This document shows, one piece after another, positions 28,030 to 40,300 of a stretch of 64,000 nt of DNA. The translations under genes and the position numbers were made by a program. The number at the start of each line of letters is the position of its first letter. Within the stretch, counting starts at the first letter, position 1. Location of the stretch: assembly GCF_963678545.1 (NCBI RefSeq), contig NZ_OY782870.1:310001-374000 (forward strand). Direction: 5' to 3'. Under the pieces are notes generated by a model. It saw nothing but the letters and a program-made list of their open reading frames with translations. It did no database searches and had not been told where the DNA came from. This DNA is from an uncultured Methanomethylovorans sp. Its GTDB lineage: Archaea > Halobacteriota > Methanosarcinia > Methanosarcinales > Methanosarcinaceae.

Positions 28030-28101
28030 AGCCAAGGTCCGGATTCGAACCGGAATGGTATCGCTCTGCAGGCGATTGCGTAGCCGCTCCGCCACCTTGG
28101 C
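28030..28101 (-). tRNA. tRNA-Cys (anticodon GCA)
   Basis: Acceptor GCCAAGGT/ACCTTGGC, anticodon stem ATCGC/GCGAT with loop CTGCAGA, T-loop GTTCGAATC, and discriminator U as expected for tRNA-Cys. No intron and no encoded CCA. Lies between 23S and 5S, about 20 nt before 5S. Substrate of the SepRS encoded at 16236. Confidence 0.95.
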
Positions 28102-28117
28102 AATTAGCGGAGTCCAA

Positions 28118-28177
28118 ATGATGAGATAAGATATAAAATCTTCTATTAGATCACGTACTCTCAGTACACATATCAGA
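28118..28177 (-). other. 3' half of the 23S rRNA processing stem
   Basis: ATGATGAGAT (28118-28127) and CATATCAGA (28169-28177) are complementary to ATCTCATCAT (31170-31179) and TCTGATATG (31147-31155) on the other side of 23S. They form the long-range helix that archaeal splicing endonuclease cuts at a bulge-helix-bulge. Confidence 0.7.
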
Positions 28178-28183
28178 TATCGT

Positions 28184-31141
<2,958 letters not shown>

Positions 31142-31146
31142 AAACG

Positions 31147-31179
31147 TCTGATATGCACACTTGTACATGATCTCATCAT
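31147..31179 (-). other. 5' half of the 23S rRNA processing stem
   Basis: Partner of 28118-28177 (see that entry). It lies in the spacer between tRNA-Ala and 23S. Confidence 0.7.
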
Positions 31180-31244
31180 GATCGATTCCATGTATCGAAC
31201 ACTTCATCCTTCCCAAGCAACATTACTCGCTTGGTGCACTAACA

Positions 31245-31317
31245 TGGACTTGCTGGGATTCGAACCCAGGGCCTCTGCCTTGCAAAGGCAGCGATCTTCC
31301 AACTGATCTACAAGCCC
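31245..31317 (-). tRNA. tRNA-Ala (anticodon TGC)
   Basis: Acceptor GGGCTTG/CAAGTCC, anticodon stem GCCTT-region with loop TTTGCAA, T-loop GTTCGAATC, discriminator A. In the 16S-23S spacer, the usual archaeal position. No encoded CCA. Confidence 0.95.
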
Positions 31318-31350
31318 TTTTCTGAGTCACCAGCTTATCCTTTTTTTGGA

Positions 31351-31378
31351 TTTGGCAGTCTTTCGATTTCTGGTCGGT
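31351..31378 (-). other. 3' half of the 16S rRNA processing stem
   Basis: TTTGGCAGT, TCGATT and CTGGTCGGT (31351-31378) are complementary to ACCGACCAG, AATCGA and ACTGCCAAA at 33002-33029. Together they form an interrupted helix bracketing 16S, with the form expected of the archaeal bulge-helix-bulge pre-rRNA processing site. Confidence 0.8.
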
Positions 31379-31406
31379 CGTGCTGACCTGCGTTTGCAGG
31401 TCGCTT

Positions 31407-32881
<1,475 letters not shown>

Positions 32882-33001
32882 TGTTGATCACACACATAGG
32901 TTTAAAATTTTGGAAGTTCATATCGGAATTGTTCAGGAAATTCACTGAGAATTTCTTGCACGCATATAATTCGTTTAATTCCTTTTCGATAATGATACAC
33001 T

Positions 33002-33029
33002 ACCGACCAGAATTAATCGAACTGCCAAA
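33002..33029 (-). other. 5' half of the 16S rRNA processing stem
   Basis: Partner of 31351-31378; located 120 nt upstream of the 16S 5' end in the transcribed leader. Confidence 0.8.
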
Positions 33030-33035
33030 CCCAAC

Positions 33036-33116
33036 GTCAGGCAAGAAATAACTCTTGCCTCCACTTACGATAAAGCGGTGATTATCACGCACAACAGTTG
33101 TTGTGCGGGAATCACC
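33036..33116 (-). other. Structured rRNA leader: two hairpins
   Basis: Two inverted repeats lie between promoter P2 and the 16S processing stem. GGCAAG/CTTGCC flanks a loop at about 33040-33061. A large one has a 20-bp palindrome, CGCACAAC/GTTGTGCG, nested inside GGTGATT/AATCACC at about 33075-33115. Possible antitermination or processing elements. Confidence 0.5.
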
Positions 33117-33130
33117 ATAATACTCGTCTT

Positions 33131-33144
33131 GCTATATATACCTT
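33131..33144 (-). promoter_or_regulatory. rRNA promoter P2 (BRE/TATA)
   Basis: Minus-strand AAGGTATATATAGC, a strong archaeal BRE-TATA box, about 250 nt upstream of 16S. It nearly repeats the P1 box, as in tandem rRNA promoters of other archaea. Confidence 0.7.
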
Positions 33145-33228
33145 GCGATTGAAGCAAGAGATTAAGCAGAAACGACTACTACAGTCAAACTCACCACCGT
33201 ACTCGAGATTATGAATATACGCATTAAA

Positions 33229-33242
33229 CGTATATATACTTT
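33229..33242 (-). promoter_or_regulatory. rRNA promoter P1 (BRE/TATA)
   Basis: Minus-strand AAAGTATATATACG, about 98 nt upstream of P2, with the same AARGTATATATA core. Confidence 0.7.
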
Positions 33243-33524
33243 ATCTTTGACGTGTGCTTTACAAAAGATTGCAAAACACGATCAATATCACGAGAATGCT
33301 TAAATTCCCGCGAGGGAGTATATGATGAACAGTATAATATATAAATATATCTGCTAAATAATTGAGGAAATGTTGCATGTACTGAGTCAAAAACATATTT
33401 CGGAGAAATAGAACAACACTATATGTTCGCAAACTTTAAAAATATCCAATGTATAGCAAATACACTTATTCTATGCAACCATATTAACAATTAGATCAAT
33501 GAAGAAAACTAAAGAGGAATTGAA
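33243..33524 (+). other. Divergent intergenic region between rRNA operon and aIF1A cluster
   Basis: AT-rich. TATA-like stretches at about 33337-33352 and CTTTAAAAATATCC at about 33435-33446 could serve the plus-strand aIF1A cluster. A 23-codon frame starts at ATG 33499 and overlaps the proposed aIF1A start in another frame (ends 33570). No other gene seen. Confidence 0.45.
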
Positions 33525-33845
33525 CTGTCTACTAATAACAACAATTTTGAAAATTCCGAAAGCGGCGTAACCAGAGTACGCACGCCTCGCAAGGATCAAG
33601 GTGAAGTATTAGCTATTGTAGAAAATATGCTTGGTGCCAACCGAGTGAAACTTAGATGCATGGATGGAATAGTAAGGATGGGAAGGATCCCCGGTTCAAT
33701 GAAAAAGAAAACATGGATTCGGGATGGAGATATAGTCATTGCAGTACCATGGGATTTTCAGGATACAAAAGCAGACGTGATATGGAAGTACACTCGCCCC
33801 CAGGTTAACTGGCTTGAACGTAAAGGATTTTTAAAGAGCCGATAA
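33525..33845 (+). CDS. eif1a: Translation initiation factor aIF1A (probable CTG start)
   Basis: OB-fold factor that binds the A site of the small subunit and acts in start-codon selection with aIF1 and aIF2. The core [23 protein letters not shown] is followed by [25 protein letters not shown] and [17 protein letters not shown], diagnostic for the family. The first ATG (33627) would remove ~34 conserved residues, including part of the OB fold. In frame there is no ATG, GTG or TTG upstream. CTG 33525 lies 7 nt after GAGG and gives 106 residues, the usual length, with the Asn-rich disordered N terminus seen in relatives. The protein is certain; the start is inferred. Five nt before rio1. Confidence 0.9.
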   Translation: MSTNNNNFENSESGVTRVRTPRKDQGEVLAIVENMLGANRVKLRCMDGIVRMGRIPGSMKKKTWIRDGDIVIAVPWDFQDTKADVIWKYTRPQVNWLERKGFLKSR

Positions 33846-33849
33846 AAAC

Positions 33850-34659
33850 ATGGCAAAAACACTTGATGATCAAATCAAAAACATAGATACCCTTATTGAT
33901 AGCGGAAGGGCAAAAAACAAAGATAGTGAAACGACAAAAGTCACCGATAATGTTTTTGACGAAGCGACTTTAAAAGCACTATATACACTATCCAGCAAGG
34001 GCATAATAGAAGCTTTGGGAGGGCCCATAAGCACTGGAAAAGAAGCAAATGTGTTTCTAGCAGATGGCAAAGACCACAGTCTTGCAGTCAAGATATACCG
34101 TATAACATCCAGTACCTTCAATTCAATGGAAGATTACATAATGGGCGATCCTCGTTTCAGAGACGTAAGGCATACTAAAAAAGATCTTATTTTCGCCTGG
34201 ACTAAAAAAGAATATCGCAACCTTCTCAGAGCCGGTGAAGCGGGTATAAAAGTTCCAAAGCCAATTATAACTGAAAGGAATATCCTAGTAATGGAATTCA
34301 TTGGAAAAGACGAAAAACCATATCCCCTATTAAAAGATGTGCAATTAGATGAAGAATCAGCAAGGAAAGTTTTTGACATACTCATTAACTACATTAAAAA
34401 ACTCTATGAAGATGCCGAACTTATACACGGAGATCTTAGCGAATATAATGTACTTATTGAGACTGAGTTAATAGAGCCAATATTGATAGATATGGGACAA
34501 TCAGTAACTCTTGAACACCCAAGAGCAGACCAATTTCTGCGTAGAGATATTCAGAACATTGCACGCCATTTTAGGAAATATGGCATAAAATCTGATGAAA
34601 CTGAACTTTACTTATTTGTAACAAAAGACAAAAAGGAGCAAAATCATGACTCACATTAA
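33850..34659 (+). CDS. rio1: RIO1 serine protein kinase/ATPase
   Basis: Atypical kinase needed for late small-subunit maturation. GGPISTGKEANVF near residue 55 (nucleotide loop), the Lys in AVKIY, catalytic HGDLSEYN near residue 195 and metal-binding IDMGQ near residue 215 are all intact. 269 residues, RIO1 type. Overlaps the KH-protein start by 14 nt. In an aIF1A-rio1-KH cluster facing away from the rRNA operon, consistent with a ribosome-assembly module. Confidence 0.95.
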   Translation: MAKTLDDQIKNIDTLIDSGRAKNKDSETTKVTDNVFDEATLKALYTLSSKGIIEALGGPISTGKEANVFLADGKDHSLAVKIYRITSSTFNSMEDYIMGDPRFRDVRHTKKDLIFAWTKKEYRNLLRAGEAGIKVPKPIITERNILVMEFIGKDEKPYPLLKDVQLDEESARKVFDILINYIKKLYEDAELIHGDLSEYNVLIETELIEPILIDMGQSVTLEHPRADQFLRRDIQNIARHFRKYGIKSDETELYLFVTKDKKEQNHDSH

Positions 34660-35173
34660 AGTACCCCAAGATAGAATAGGGGCTATAATAGGTCCCAAAG
34701 GACAGGTTAAAAGTCTAATCGAACAATTATCAACAGCTACTATCGAGATTGATAGTGAGAATGGTACTATAGAAGTTATACCTGGAGAGGACCCTATTCA
34801 ATCTATGAGGGCACCAGACGTTATCCAAGCCATAGCTAGAGGATTCAATCCAGAAAAGGCCATGATATTGATGGACGATGAAATGATGATGCTTGAAACC
34901 TTAGATCTGTCAAACTCTGCAGGCACACCCCAGGAAATGATACGTCTTAAGGGAAGGATTATCGGAAAAGCCGGAAAGACCAGAGAAATAATGGAAAGTA
35001 TGATCGGCGTAAAGATTTCCGTTTATGGCAAGACTGTAAGTATCTTGGGCAGTCCCGAAAAAAATCAAATAATCAGAACTGCCATAGAGATGTTGATTGG
35101 TGGCGCTACACATGGACAAGTATATGGTTTCCTTGAAAAGAAGAAGCAAACGCTAATGCAATCACAATTCTAG
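34646..35173 (+). CDS. KH-domain RNA-binding protein (Dim2/Pno1/Krr1-like)
   Basis: 175 residues, two KH domains: VPQDRIGAIIGPKGQVKSLIE (residues 4-25) and RLKGRIIGKAGKTREIMES (~residues 100-118). Archaeal Dim2-like proteins bind the 3' end of 16S rRNA and partner with aIF2 and Rio1 during 30S biogenesis. ATG 34646 inside the rio1 end has AAAAGGAGC upstream. Co-transcribed with aIF1A and rio1. Confidence 0.9.
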   Translation: MTHIKVPQDRIGAIIGPKGQVKSLIEQLSTATIEIDSENGTIEVIPGEDPIQSMRAPDVIQAIARGFNPEKAMILMDDEMMMLETLDLSNSAGTPQEMIRLKGRIIGKAGKTREIMESMIGVKISVYGKTVSILGSPEKNQIIRTAIEMLIGGATHGQVYGFLEKKKQTLMQSQF

Positions 35174-35197
35174 AGTTTAAATAGCACGAGGGTTGAT

Positions 35198-35890
35198 ATG
35201 AGGGGACAAATAAACCGTTCAGAACTGAAACAGATAGTATTATTTGGGTTGATTTTGCTTCCAATTACCATCCTTTGCTATGAGAATAAATTGAAAATCG
35301 GGAATATAACATCTACACCCCTTTTCATAATGCTCCTCTTAATGCTGGCCACAAGAAATATCGAAATACCTGTATCCAGCATACGCACCAGAAAACCTGA
35401 ACTTCTTCTTCAACATGCATTCATTTTGGAAAAGATATACAGTGTCCCTGTACCACAAGAATTAATAACTCCAAAGGAAAGGGTATTCGATACAAAGATA
35501 ACCATAAATTTTGCAGGAGTAATTATACCTCTTCTAGCCATTGTATACCTCTTGTTGACGGGACCAATTATAACATCCTTGGAAATAGCCCTTATCATTA
35601 CTGTTATAACTTTCCTTGCATCAGAGATGATTGATGGAGTAGGAATAGAAGTGCCCGATTACATTGGACTTCTATCGTTACCTTTAGCACTTCTGTTATC
35701 TATAGAAAATATAGAGAGTGTGGTATATGTATCAAGTGTAGTAGGAATACTTGCAGGATGCATAGCTTCCTTGCTTACCATAGACCGAGAAAAAAATGGA
35801 AGTGCATATATAAGCATAGGCGGTGTTGGAAGCTTTAGGGCCATATATATAATAACATTAATTGCAAGTCTTATGTCATACTATACCTAA
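35198..35890 (+). CDS. DUF1614 family membrane protein
   Basis: 230 residues with six or so hydrophobic helices. The pattern TKITINFAGVIIPLL, GIEVPDYIGLLSLPLAL and AYISIGGVGSFRAIYI matches DUF1614 membrane proteins of archaea. Function unknown. GAGGGTTGAT precedes ATG 35198. 24 nt after the KH gene, so it may ride in the ribosome-maturation operon. The 3' end overlaps the convergent KaiC-like gene by 15 nt. Confidence 0.75.
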   Translation: MRGQINRSELKQIVLFGLILLPITILCYENKLKIGNITSTPLFIMLLLMLATRNIEIPVSSIRTRKPELLLQHAFILEKIYSVPVPQELITPKERVFDTKITINFAGVIIPLLAIVYLLLTGPIITSLEIALIITVITFLASEMIDGVGIEVPDYIGLLSLPLALLLSIENIESVVYVSSVVGILAGCIASLLTIDREKNGSAYISIGGVGSFRAIYIITLIASLMSYYT

Positions 35891-36772
35891 ATCTCGCTCT
35901 GTACGACGCTGATCCATTTTATCCTGTAGTATTTTTTGAGGAATATTGAGTGCACGATATTTAGCAATACCAGTAGCTGTGAACCTGAAGGGTTGAGGAG
36001 TATGATCTATACGAGTTGCCCTCATTTTTTGTATTGCCATAACAGGCATAGGAGTGGTATCAATATCGTTCGTCTGGATAAAATCAAGAAAAACAATTCC
36101 ATCTCCTAGAAAATCATAGTCATCGAACTGCTTTTTCTCTATCCCATGAGTCTTTTCAGTGACCAACAGCGAGGTGATCTTGTCCTTTTTAAGTAACCTG
36201 TGTAAAGCACGCCATGAGGTAGATTTTCTGAACTCATCGGGAGCCGTAAATACATTCAGAGAATCAAAAACAACCCTATCAGGCTTGTGAGATTCTATTA
36301 TCTCGATCATTTCTTCAGAAGTAAGCATAGATATGCCGAAGACCTCTAGATAACCATCATCAATGTACTTACCAATGTCCCAGCCAAACCTCATGAAATG
36401 CTGTACGAGTTGTTGAGCTCTCTCTTCAAATGAAAAGAAGATACACCTTTCACCATTCTTTGCTCCTTCCATCAGGAACTGCATGCAAAAAGTAGTTTTA
36501 CCTGTCCCAGGGGGCCCTGTAACTACAACTGAAAATCCTTTCGGGAAACCACCCTCTAGAAATTCATCTAATCCAGGTACCCCCGTAGGCACCCTTTTGA
36601 GCAACTTATCAATGTTCTGCGTATCAAGTTTTGCCTTGAATCGACTATTATCGAGATTTAGTAAAGCTTTTTCTAATACTACATTTTTGGCGCCCAGATC
36701 CTTTTCATACCTTTCAAGGACCTTGATAGCATCACCGCTCAGAGTAGTATGAATAGCGAATTTGGATTTCAT
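35876..36772 (-). CDS. KaiC/RadA-like RecA-superfamily ATPase (single domain)
   Basis: 298 residues. Residues ~1-65 are an N-terminal helical region. The KaiC domain starts at RVPTGVPGLDEFLEGGFP, with Walker A VTGPPGTGKTTF, catalytic Glu pair SFEERAQQ, and Walker B RVVFDSLNVF. The C terminus is a basic tail (KMDQRRTERDLGIV). Such proteins act as archaeal signalling or chemotaxis-linked ATPases, with mostly unknown partners. ATG 36772 (GGTG upstream) is preferred over GTG 36775. Tail-to-tail overlap with DUF1614. Confidence 0.85.
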   Translation of the reverse strand: MKSKFAIHTTLSGDAIKVLERYEKDLGAKNVVLEKALLNLDNSRFKAKLDTQNIDKLLKRVPTGVPGLDEFLEGGFPKGFSVVVTGPPGTGKTTFCMQFLMEGAKNGERCIFFSFEERAQQLVQHFMRFGWDIGKYIDDGYLEVFGISMLTSEEMIEIIESHKPDRVVFDSLNVFTAPDEFRKSTSWRALHRLLKKDKITSLLVTEKTHGIEKKQFDDYDFLGDGIVFLDFIQTNDIDTTPMPVMAIQKMRATRIDHTPQPFRFTATGIAKYRALNIPQKILQDKMDQRRTERDLGIV

Positions 36773-36839
36773 CACAACACCATGAACATAATAAGTGATT
36801 ATATATTTAAAAGGTTATGGTTCTGTGAACATAAATTTC

Positions 36840-38210
36840 TCAACGATGTTCATCAGTGTCCATAGATTTCCCTTGACCCGATAAGAACACACCCCGTCCA
36901 TGGGAAGCTGATATCTCCCCATCCCATATCACATCACCCCTTGATATCGTGATCTCTGGGAAAATAGCTTCAATCCCTTCAAAAGGAGTCCATCCCACCT
37001 TTCCATGCAAGTGGTCACCTTTTATGGGAGTAACCTTTTTTGTGTCCACAATGATCAAGTCAGCATCAAAACCTACCCCTAGCCTGCCTTTAGAATGCCT
37101 GTCCAGACCAAATATCCTGGCAGGAGCAGCGCTTGTAGCATCTATCATACGCCCCAATGGGAGAAGATTCTTCTTCACGGCCATGAGCATCAGAGGCATA
37201 AGAGTTTCTACTCCTGGCACCCCTGATGGAGCTGTCTTTATATCCACGTCTTTTTCAGTTTCACAGTGAGGAGCATGGTCTGATGCTACAATATCCACAC
37301 TGCCATCATTTAATGAATTAAGAAGGAACTTAACACTTCTACGATCTCTAAGAGGAGGATTCATTTTACCATAACAACCTAGCCTATCCCAATCCCTCGT
37401 AGAAAGGAACAGATGATGCGGCGCCACCTCACATGTGATCGGAGATAGACCTTTTTGCCGTGCAATATACCGATCTCTACCAAGTACACCTACTGACTCA
37501 AAAGCACTAATGTGACATATATGCCCTTTTGCTCCGGTCTTTCTAAGAACTTCTACTGCTTTTTGCACTGCAGTGGCCTCGCATATATTAGGCCGCGCGC
37601 GAGAGTGGGAAGCAGGAGACATATCATTCTTTAATAATGCATCGCATTCCAAGCGGATTGCATCGTCTTCAGCATGGATAGCTGCCAACGCACCAAGTTG
37701 GTTGATCACTTTCAAAGCACTTTCAAGAGTTATTTCATCGATATTGAGTCCACCAGTAGACTCTGCCATAAAGATCTCACCAAATGCTATTACTCCTTCT
37801 TCCCAAAGTTCAGGGAGTTTTTCAAGATTGTTGGTAACTCCTCCATGAATACCAAAATCTACAATGGATTTACGAGAAGCAAGCTTGAGTTTTTCAGAAA
37901 AGGATTTTTTGTCAATTGTAGGAGGAAGTGTATTGGGATGATCCACTACAGTTGTGATACCACCTGCTGCTGCTGCACATGAACCTGTGTACCAGTCTTC
38001 TTTCTGAGTGAGACCCGGTTCTCTAAAATGTACATGCACGTCAATGCCCGCTGGAAGGACAAGAGATCCTGCTGCATCAATGACTTCACCGGCTATTACA
38101 TCTGCTTCTTTTGCGATTCTGCTAATCTTCCCTTCATCTATTACTATTTCTGCAGGCTGAAGATAATTATCATAGAATATCTTAGCATTCTTTATGAGTA
38201 AATCTGGCAT
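36840..38210 (-). CDS. pyrC: Dihydroorotase (class I)
   Basis: Forms dihydroorotate from carbamoyl-aspartate in pyrimidine synthesis. 456 residues: the metal-site motif DVHVHFREPG near residue 57, HAEDDAIRL, ICHISAFES, CEVAPHHLFL, ASDHAPH near residue 305, and C-terminal ADLIIVD. The amidohydrolase metal ligands are intact. ATG 38210 starts the IKNAKIF strand. The upstream frame to 38243 is not conserved. No neighbour in the pathway here. Confidence 0.94.
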   Translation of the reverse strand: MPDLLIKNAKIFYDNYLQPAEIVIDEGKISRIAKEADVIAGEVIDAAGSLVLPAGIDVHVHFREPGLTQKEDWYTGSCAAAAGGITTVVDHPNTLPPTIDKKSFSEKLKLASRKSIVDFGIHGGVTNNLEKLPELWEEGVIAFGEIFMAESTGGLNIDEITLESALKVINQLGALAAIHAEDDAIRLECDALLKNDMSPASHSRARPNICEATAVQKAVEVLRKTGAKGHICHISAFESVGVLGRDRYIARQKGLSPITCEVAPHHLFLSTRDWDRLGCYGKMNPPLRDRRSVKFLLNSLNDGSVDIVASDHAPHCETEKDVDIKTAPSGVPGVETLMPLMLMAVKKNLLPLGRMIDATSAAPARIFGLDRHSKGRLGVGFDADLIIVDTKKVTPIKGDHLHGKVGWTPFEGIEAIFPEITISRGDVIWDGEISASHGRGVFLSGQGKSMDTDEHR

Positions 38211-38331
38211 GCTTATTATTATTTCAATTACCCTATTTGCCACTTTTGTTCTTCACCAGGAAGCCATAATTCTGAAATAGAGAAAAAGATAGTGATCTGC
38301 TAATTTAGGATAAACATCAAGAATTGAAAAT

Positions 38332-38351
38332 TATATTCTATATAGAATATA
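38332..38351. promoter_or_regulatory. 20-bp perfect palindrome upstream of pstS
   Basis: TATATTCTATATAGAATATA is a perfect 20-bp inverted repeat 112 nt before pstS. It contains TATA-like cores on both strands. A second, weaker repeat (GTATT...AATAC, about 38390-38408) lies closer to the gene. Likely operator or promoter for phosphate control (inference). Confidence 0.5.
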
Positions 38352-38462
38352 GAACTAATATAGAAAACCATAGTAATCATATGAGTCTGTATTGTATTTA
38401 CATAATACTTATCTACACAACTGGCATCATCAAAGATAATTCCAGCAAAGTGGAGAAGACTC

Positions 38463-39380
38463 ATGTTCAAAATAACAAAACTTAACAAAATGTTTATCCT
38501 TATAACTGTGTTCCTTATAATCGGGTTCACATTTGCAGGGATTGGTTGTGTGGATAAGAATACTAAAGAAAACAGTACTACCAAAGGAGCAGCAAATACT
38601 TCAGAAAGTTCAGCTGCAAAACAGAGTATAATTGTAAAAGGTTCTGATACAATACTTCCATTATCCCAGGCAGAAGCTGAAGAATATATGGCTAAGAATC
38701 AGAACAGCGATATCACTGTAATCGGTGGAGGGTCTGGAGTAGGAATTGCTGCGCTGATAGATGGTGAAGCAGATATAGCAATGGCTTCTAGAGAAATGAA
38801 AGATTCCGAAATAGAAAATGCAAAAAATAATGGCATCAACCCTGTGGAAACAGTCATTGGGTGGGATGGAATCGCAGTCGTAGTGAATCCTGAAAATCCT
38901 GTAGCTCAAATAACATTTTCACAACTTCAAGCAATCTATGACGGAAACATTAGCAACTGGAAAGATGTTGGTGGCGAAGATGTACCAATTACAATTATAA
39001 GTCGTGACAGCAGTTCTGGAACATACGAATACTTCAAAGAAGAAGTTCTTAAAGGAAGAGAATACCGCCAAGATGCACTTGTCGAACCTGCAACTGGAGC
39101 TATAGTACAAGAAGTTGCTCAAAATAAAGGTGCAATAGGATACATAGGATATGCATACCTTGACAAAAGTACAAAAGCTCTTGCACTCGACGGAGGAGAA
39201 GGAAAGTTCGTTCCTGCTACTGAAGAAAACATCCTCGGTGGAGAATACCCATTAGCAAGGCAACTCTATTACTATACTAACGGAGAGCCCCAGGGATTGG
39301 CTAAAGAATTTAAAGATTATGTAATGAGTGAAGAGGGACAGGCAATAGTTTCTGATGTTGGATACTTCCCAGTAAAATAA
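38463..39380 (+). CDS. pstS: Phosphate ABC transporter, substrate-binding lipoprotein
   Basis: Periplasmic-side phosphate receptor. Signal peptide with hydrophobic core and lipobox-like GIGC (Cys29), then a Ser/Thr-rich linker. The phosphate-site segments IIVKGSDTILPLSQ (residues ~56-69), GGGSGVGIAAL, MASREMKD and SRDSSSGTYEYF are present. 305 residues. GGAG precedes ATG 38463. First gene of pstSCAB-phoU. Confidence 0.96.
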   Translation: MFKITKLNKMFILITVFLIIGFTFAGIGCVDKNTKENSTTKGAANTSESSAAKQSIIVKGSDTILPLSQAEAEEYMAKNQNSDITVIGGGSGVGIAALIDGEADIAMASREMKDSEIENAKNNGINPVETVIGWDGIAVVVNPENPVAQITFSQLQAIYDGNISNWKDVGGEDVPITIISRDSSSGTYEYFKEEVLKGREYRQDALVEPATGAIVQEVAQNKGAIGYIGYAYLDKSTKALALDGGEGKFVPATEENILGGEYPLARQLYYYTNGEPQGLAKEFKDYVMSEEGQAIVSDVGYFPVK

Positions 39381-39400
39381 GATCAAGCGAAGGATCTGAC

Positions 39401-40300
39401 ATGAGTAATAGAAAATATCAAGAGAAAGCGATAGAATCACTGTTGTACCTCTCCGGGGTTACTGCAGTGGTAATCCTTTTTCTAATCTGTATTTTTTTGT
39501 TTAAGGACGGTCTTGCACTATTCCAGAATTATTCATTATCAGACTTTCTTTTAGGGACAAAGTGGTATCCCACATCTCAACCAAACCAATTTGGATTATT
39601 GCCCTTATTATTTGGATCAATAATAGTAACATTTGGAGCAATTATATTTTCAGTACCCCTTGGAATTGCTGTTGCAATATACATAGCAGAACTTGCAGGT
39701 GAAAAAGAAGCCGATCTTTTAAAACCTCTTGTGGAGATACTCGCCGGAATTCCATCAGTAGTATACGGATTCTTTGGTCTTGTAGTACTAGTTCCATTGC
39801 TTCAAAACATATTAGACCTCCCCACCGGTCAGACTGCACTTGCTGGCTCTATAATGTTAGGAATAATGGCTTTGCCCACAATTATATCCATGTCAGAAGA
39901 TGCCATCAGTTCAGTACCACGTTCTATTAAAGATGGATCGTTAGCTCTTGGTTCTACGGAATGGCAAACAATAAATAAAGTAATCCTACCCGCTGCCCTA
40001 TCAGGAATATCCGCTGCTGTGATGCTGGGTATAGGAAGAGCCATAGGAGAAACAATGACTGTTATGATGGTAACAGGGAACACCGCAATAATACCCGGCT
40101 TTCCAGATGGGCTTTTTGCACCAGTAAGAACTATGACAGCAACTATTGCACTGGAAATGGGAGAAGTGCCCCAAGGAAGTGAGCATTTCTATGCACTCTT
40201 TGCTATTGGCTCTGTATTGTTCATTACCACATTCATTACCAATATCGTGGCTGAATACATAAAAAAGAAATATAAATTTAACATGGGGGCAGGACAATAA
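39401..40300 (+). CDS. pstC: Phosphate ABC transporter permease PstC
   Basis: 299 residues with six transmembrane helices. The permease EAA loop reads SVPRSIKDGSLALGSTEWQTINKVILPAALSGI (~residues 170-200), and YGFFGL follows the GIPSV motif. AAGGATC precedes ATG 39401. The stop codon TAA overlaps the proposed ATA start of pstA. Confidence 0.95.
   Translation: MSNRKYQEKAIESLLYLSGVTAVVILFLICIFLFKDGLALFQNYSLSDFLLGTKWYPTSQPNQFGLLPLLFGSIIVTFGAIIFSVPLGIAVAIYIAELAGEKEADLLKPLVEILAGIPSVVYGFFGLVVLVPLLQNILDLPTGQTALAGSIMLGIMALPTIISMSEDAISSVPRSIKDGSLALGSTEWQTINKVILPAALSGISAAVMLGIGRAIGETMTVMMVTGNTAIIPGFPDGLFAPVRTMTATIALEMGEVPQGSEHFYALFAIGSVLFITTFITNIVAEYIKKKYKFNMGAGQ

Noticed and set aside
36483..36752. 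Plus-strand frame opposite the KaiC-like gene
   Set aside because: Antisense shadow of a P-loop ATPase with no own signals.
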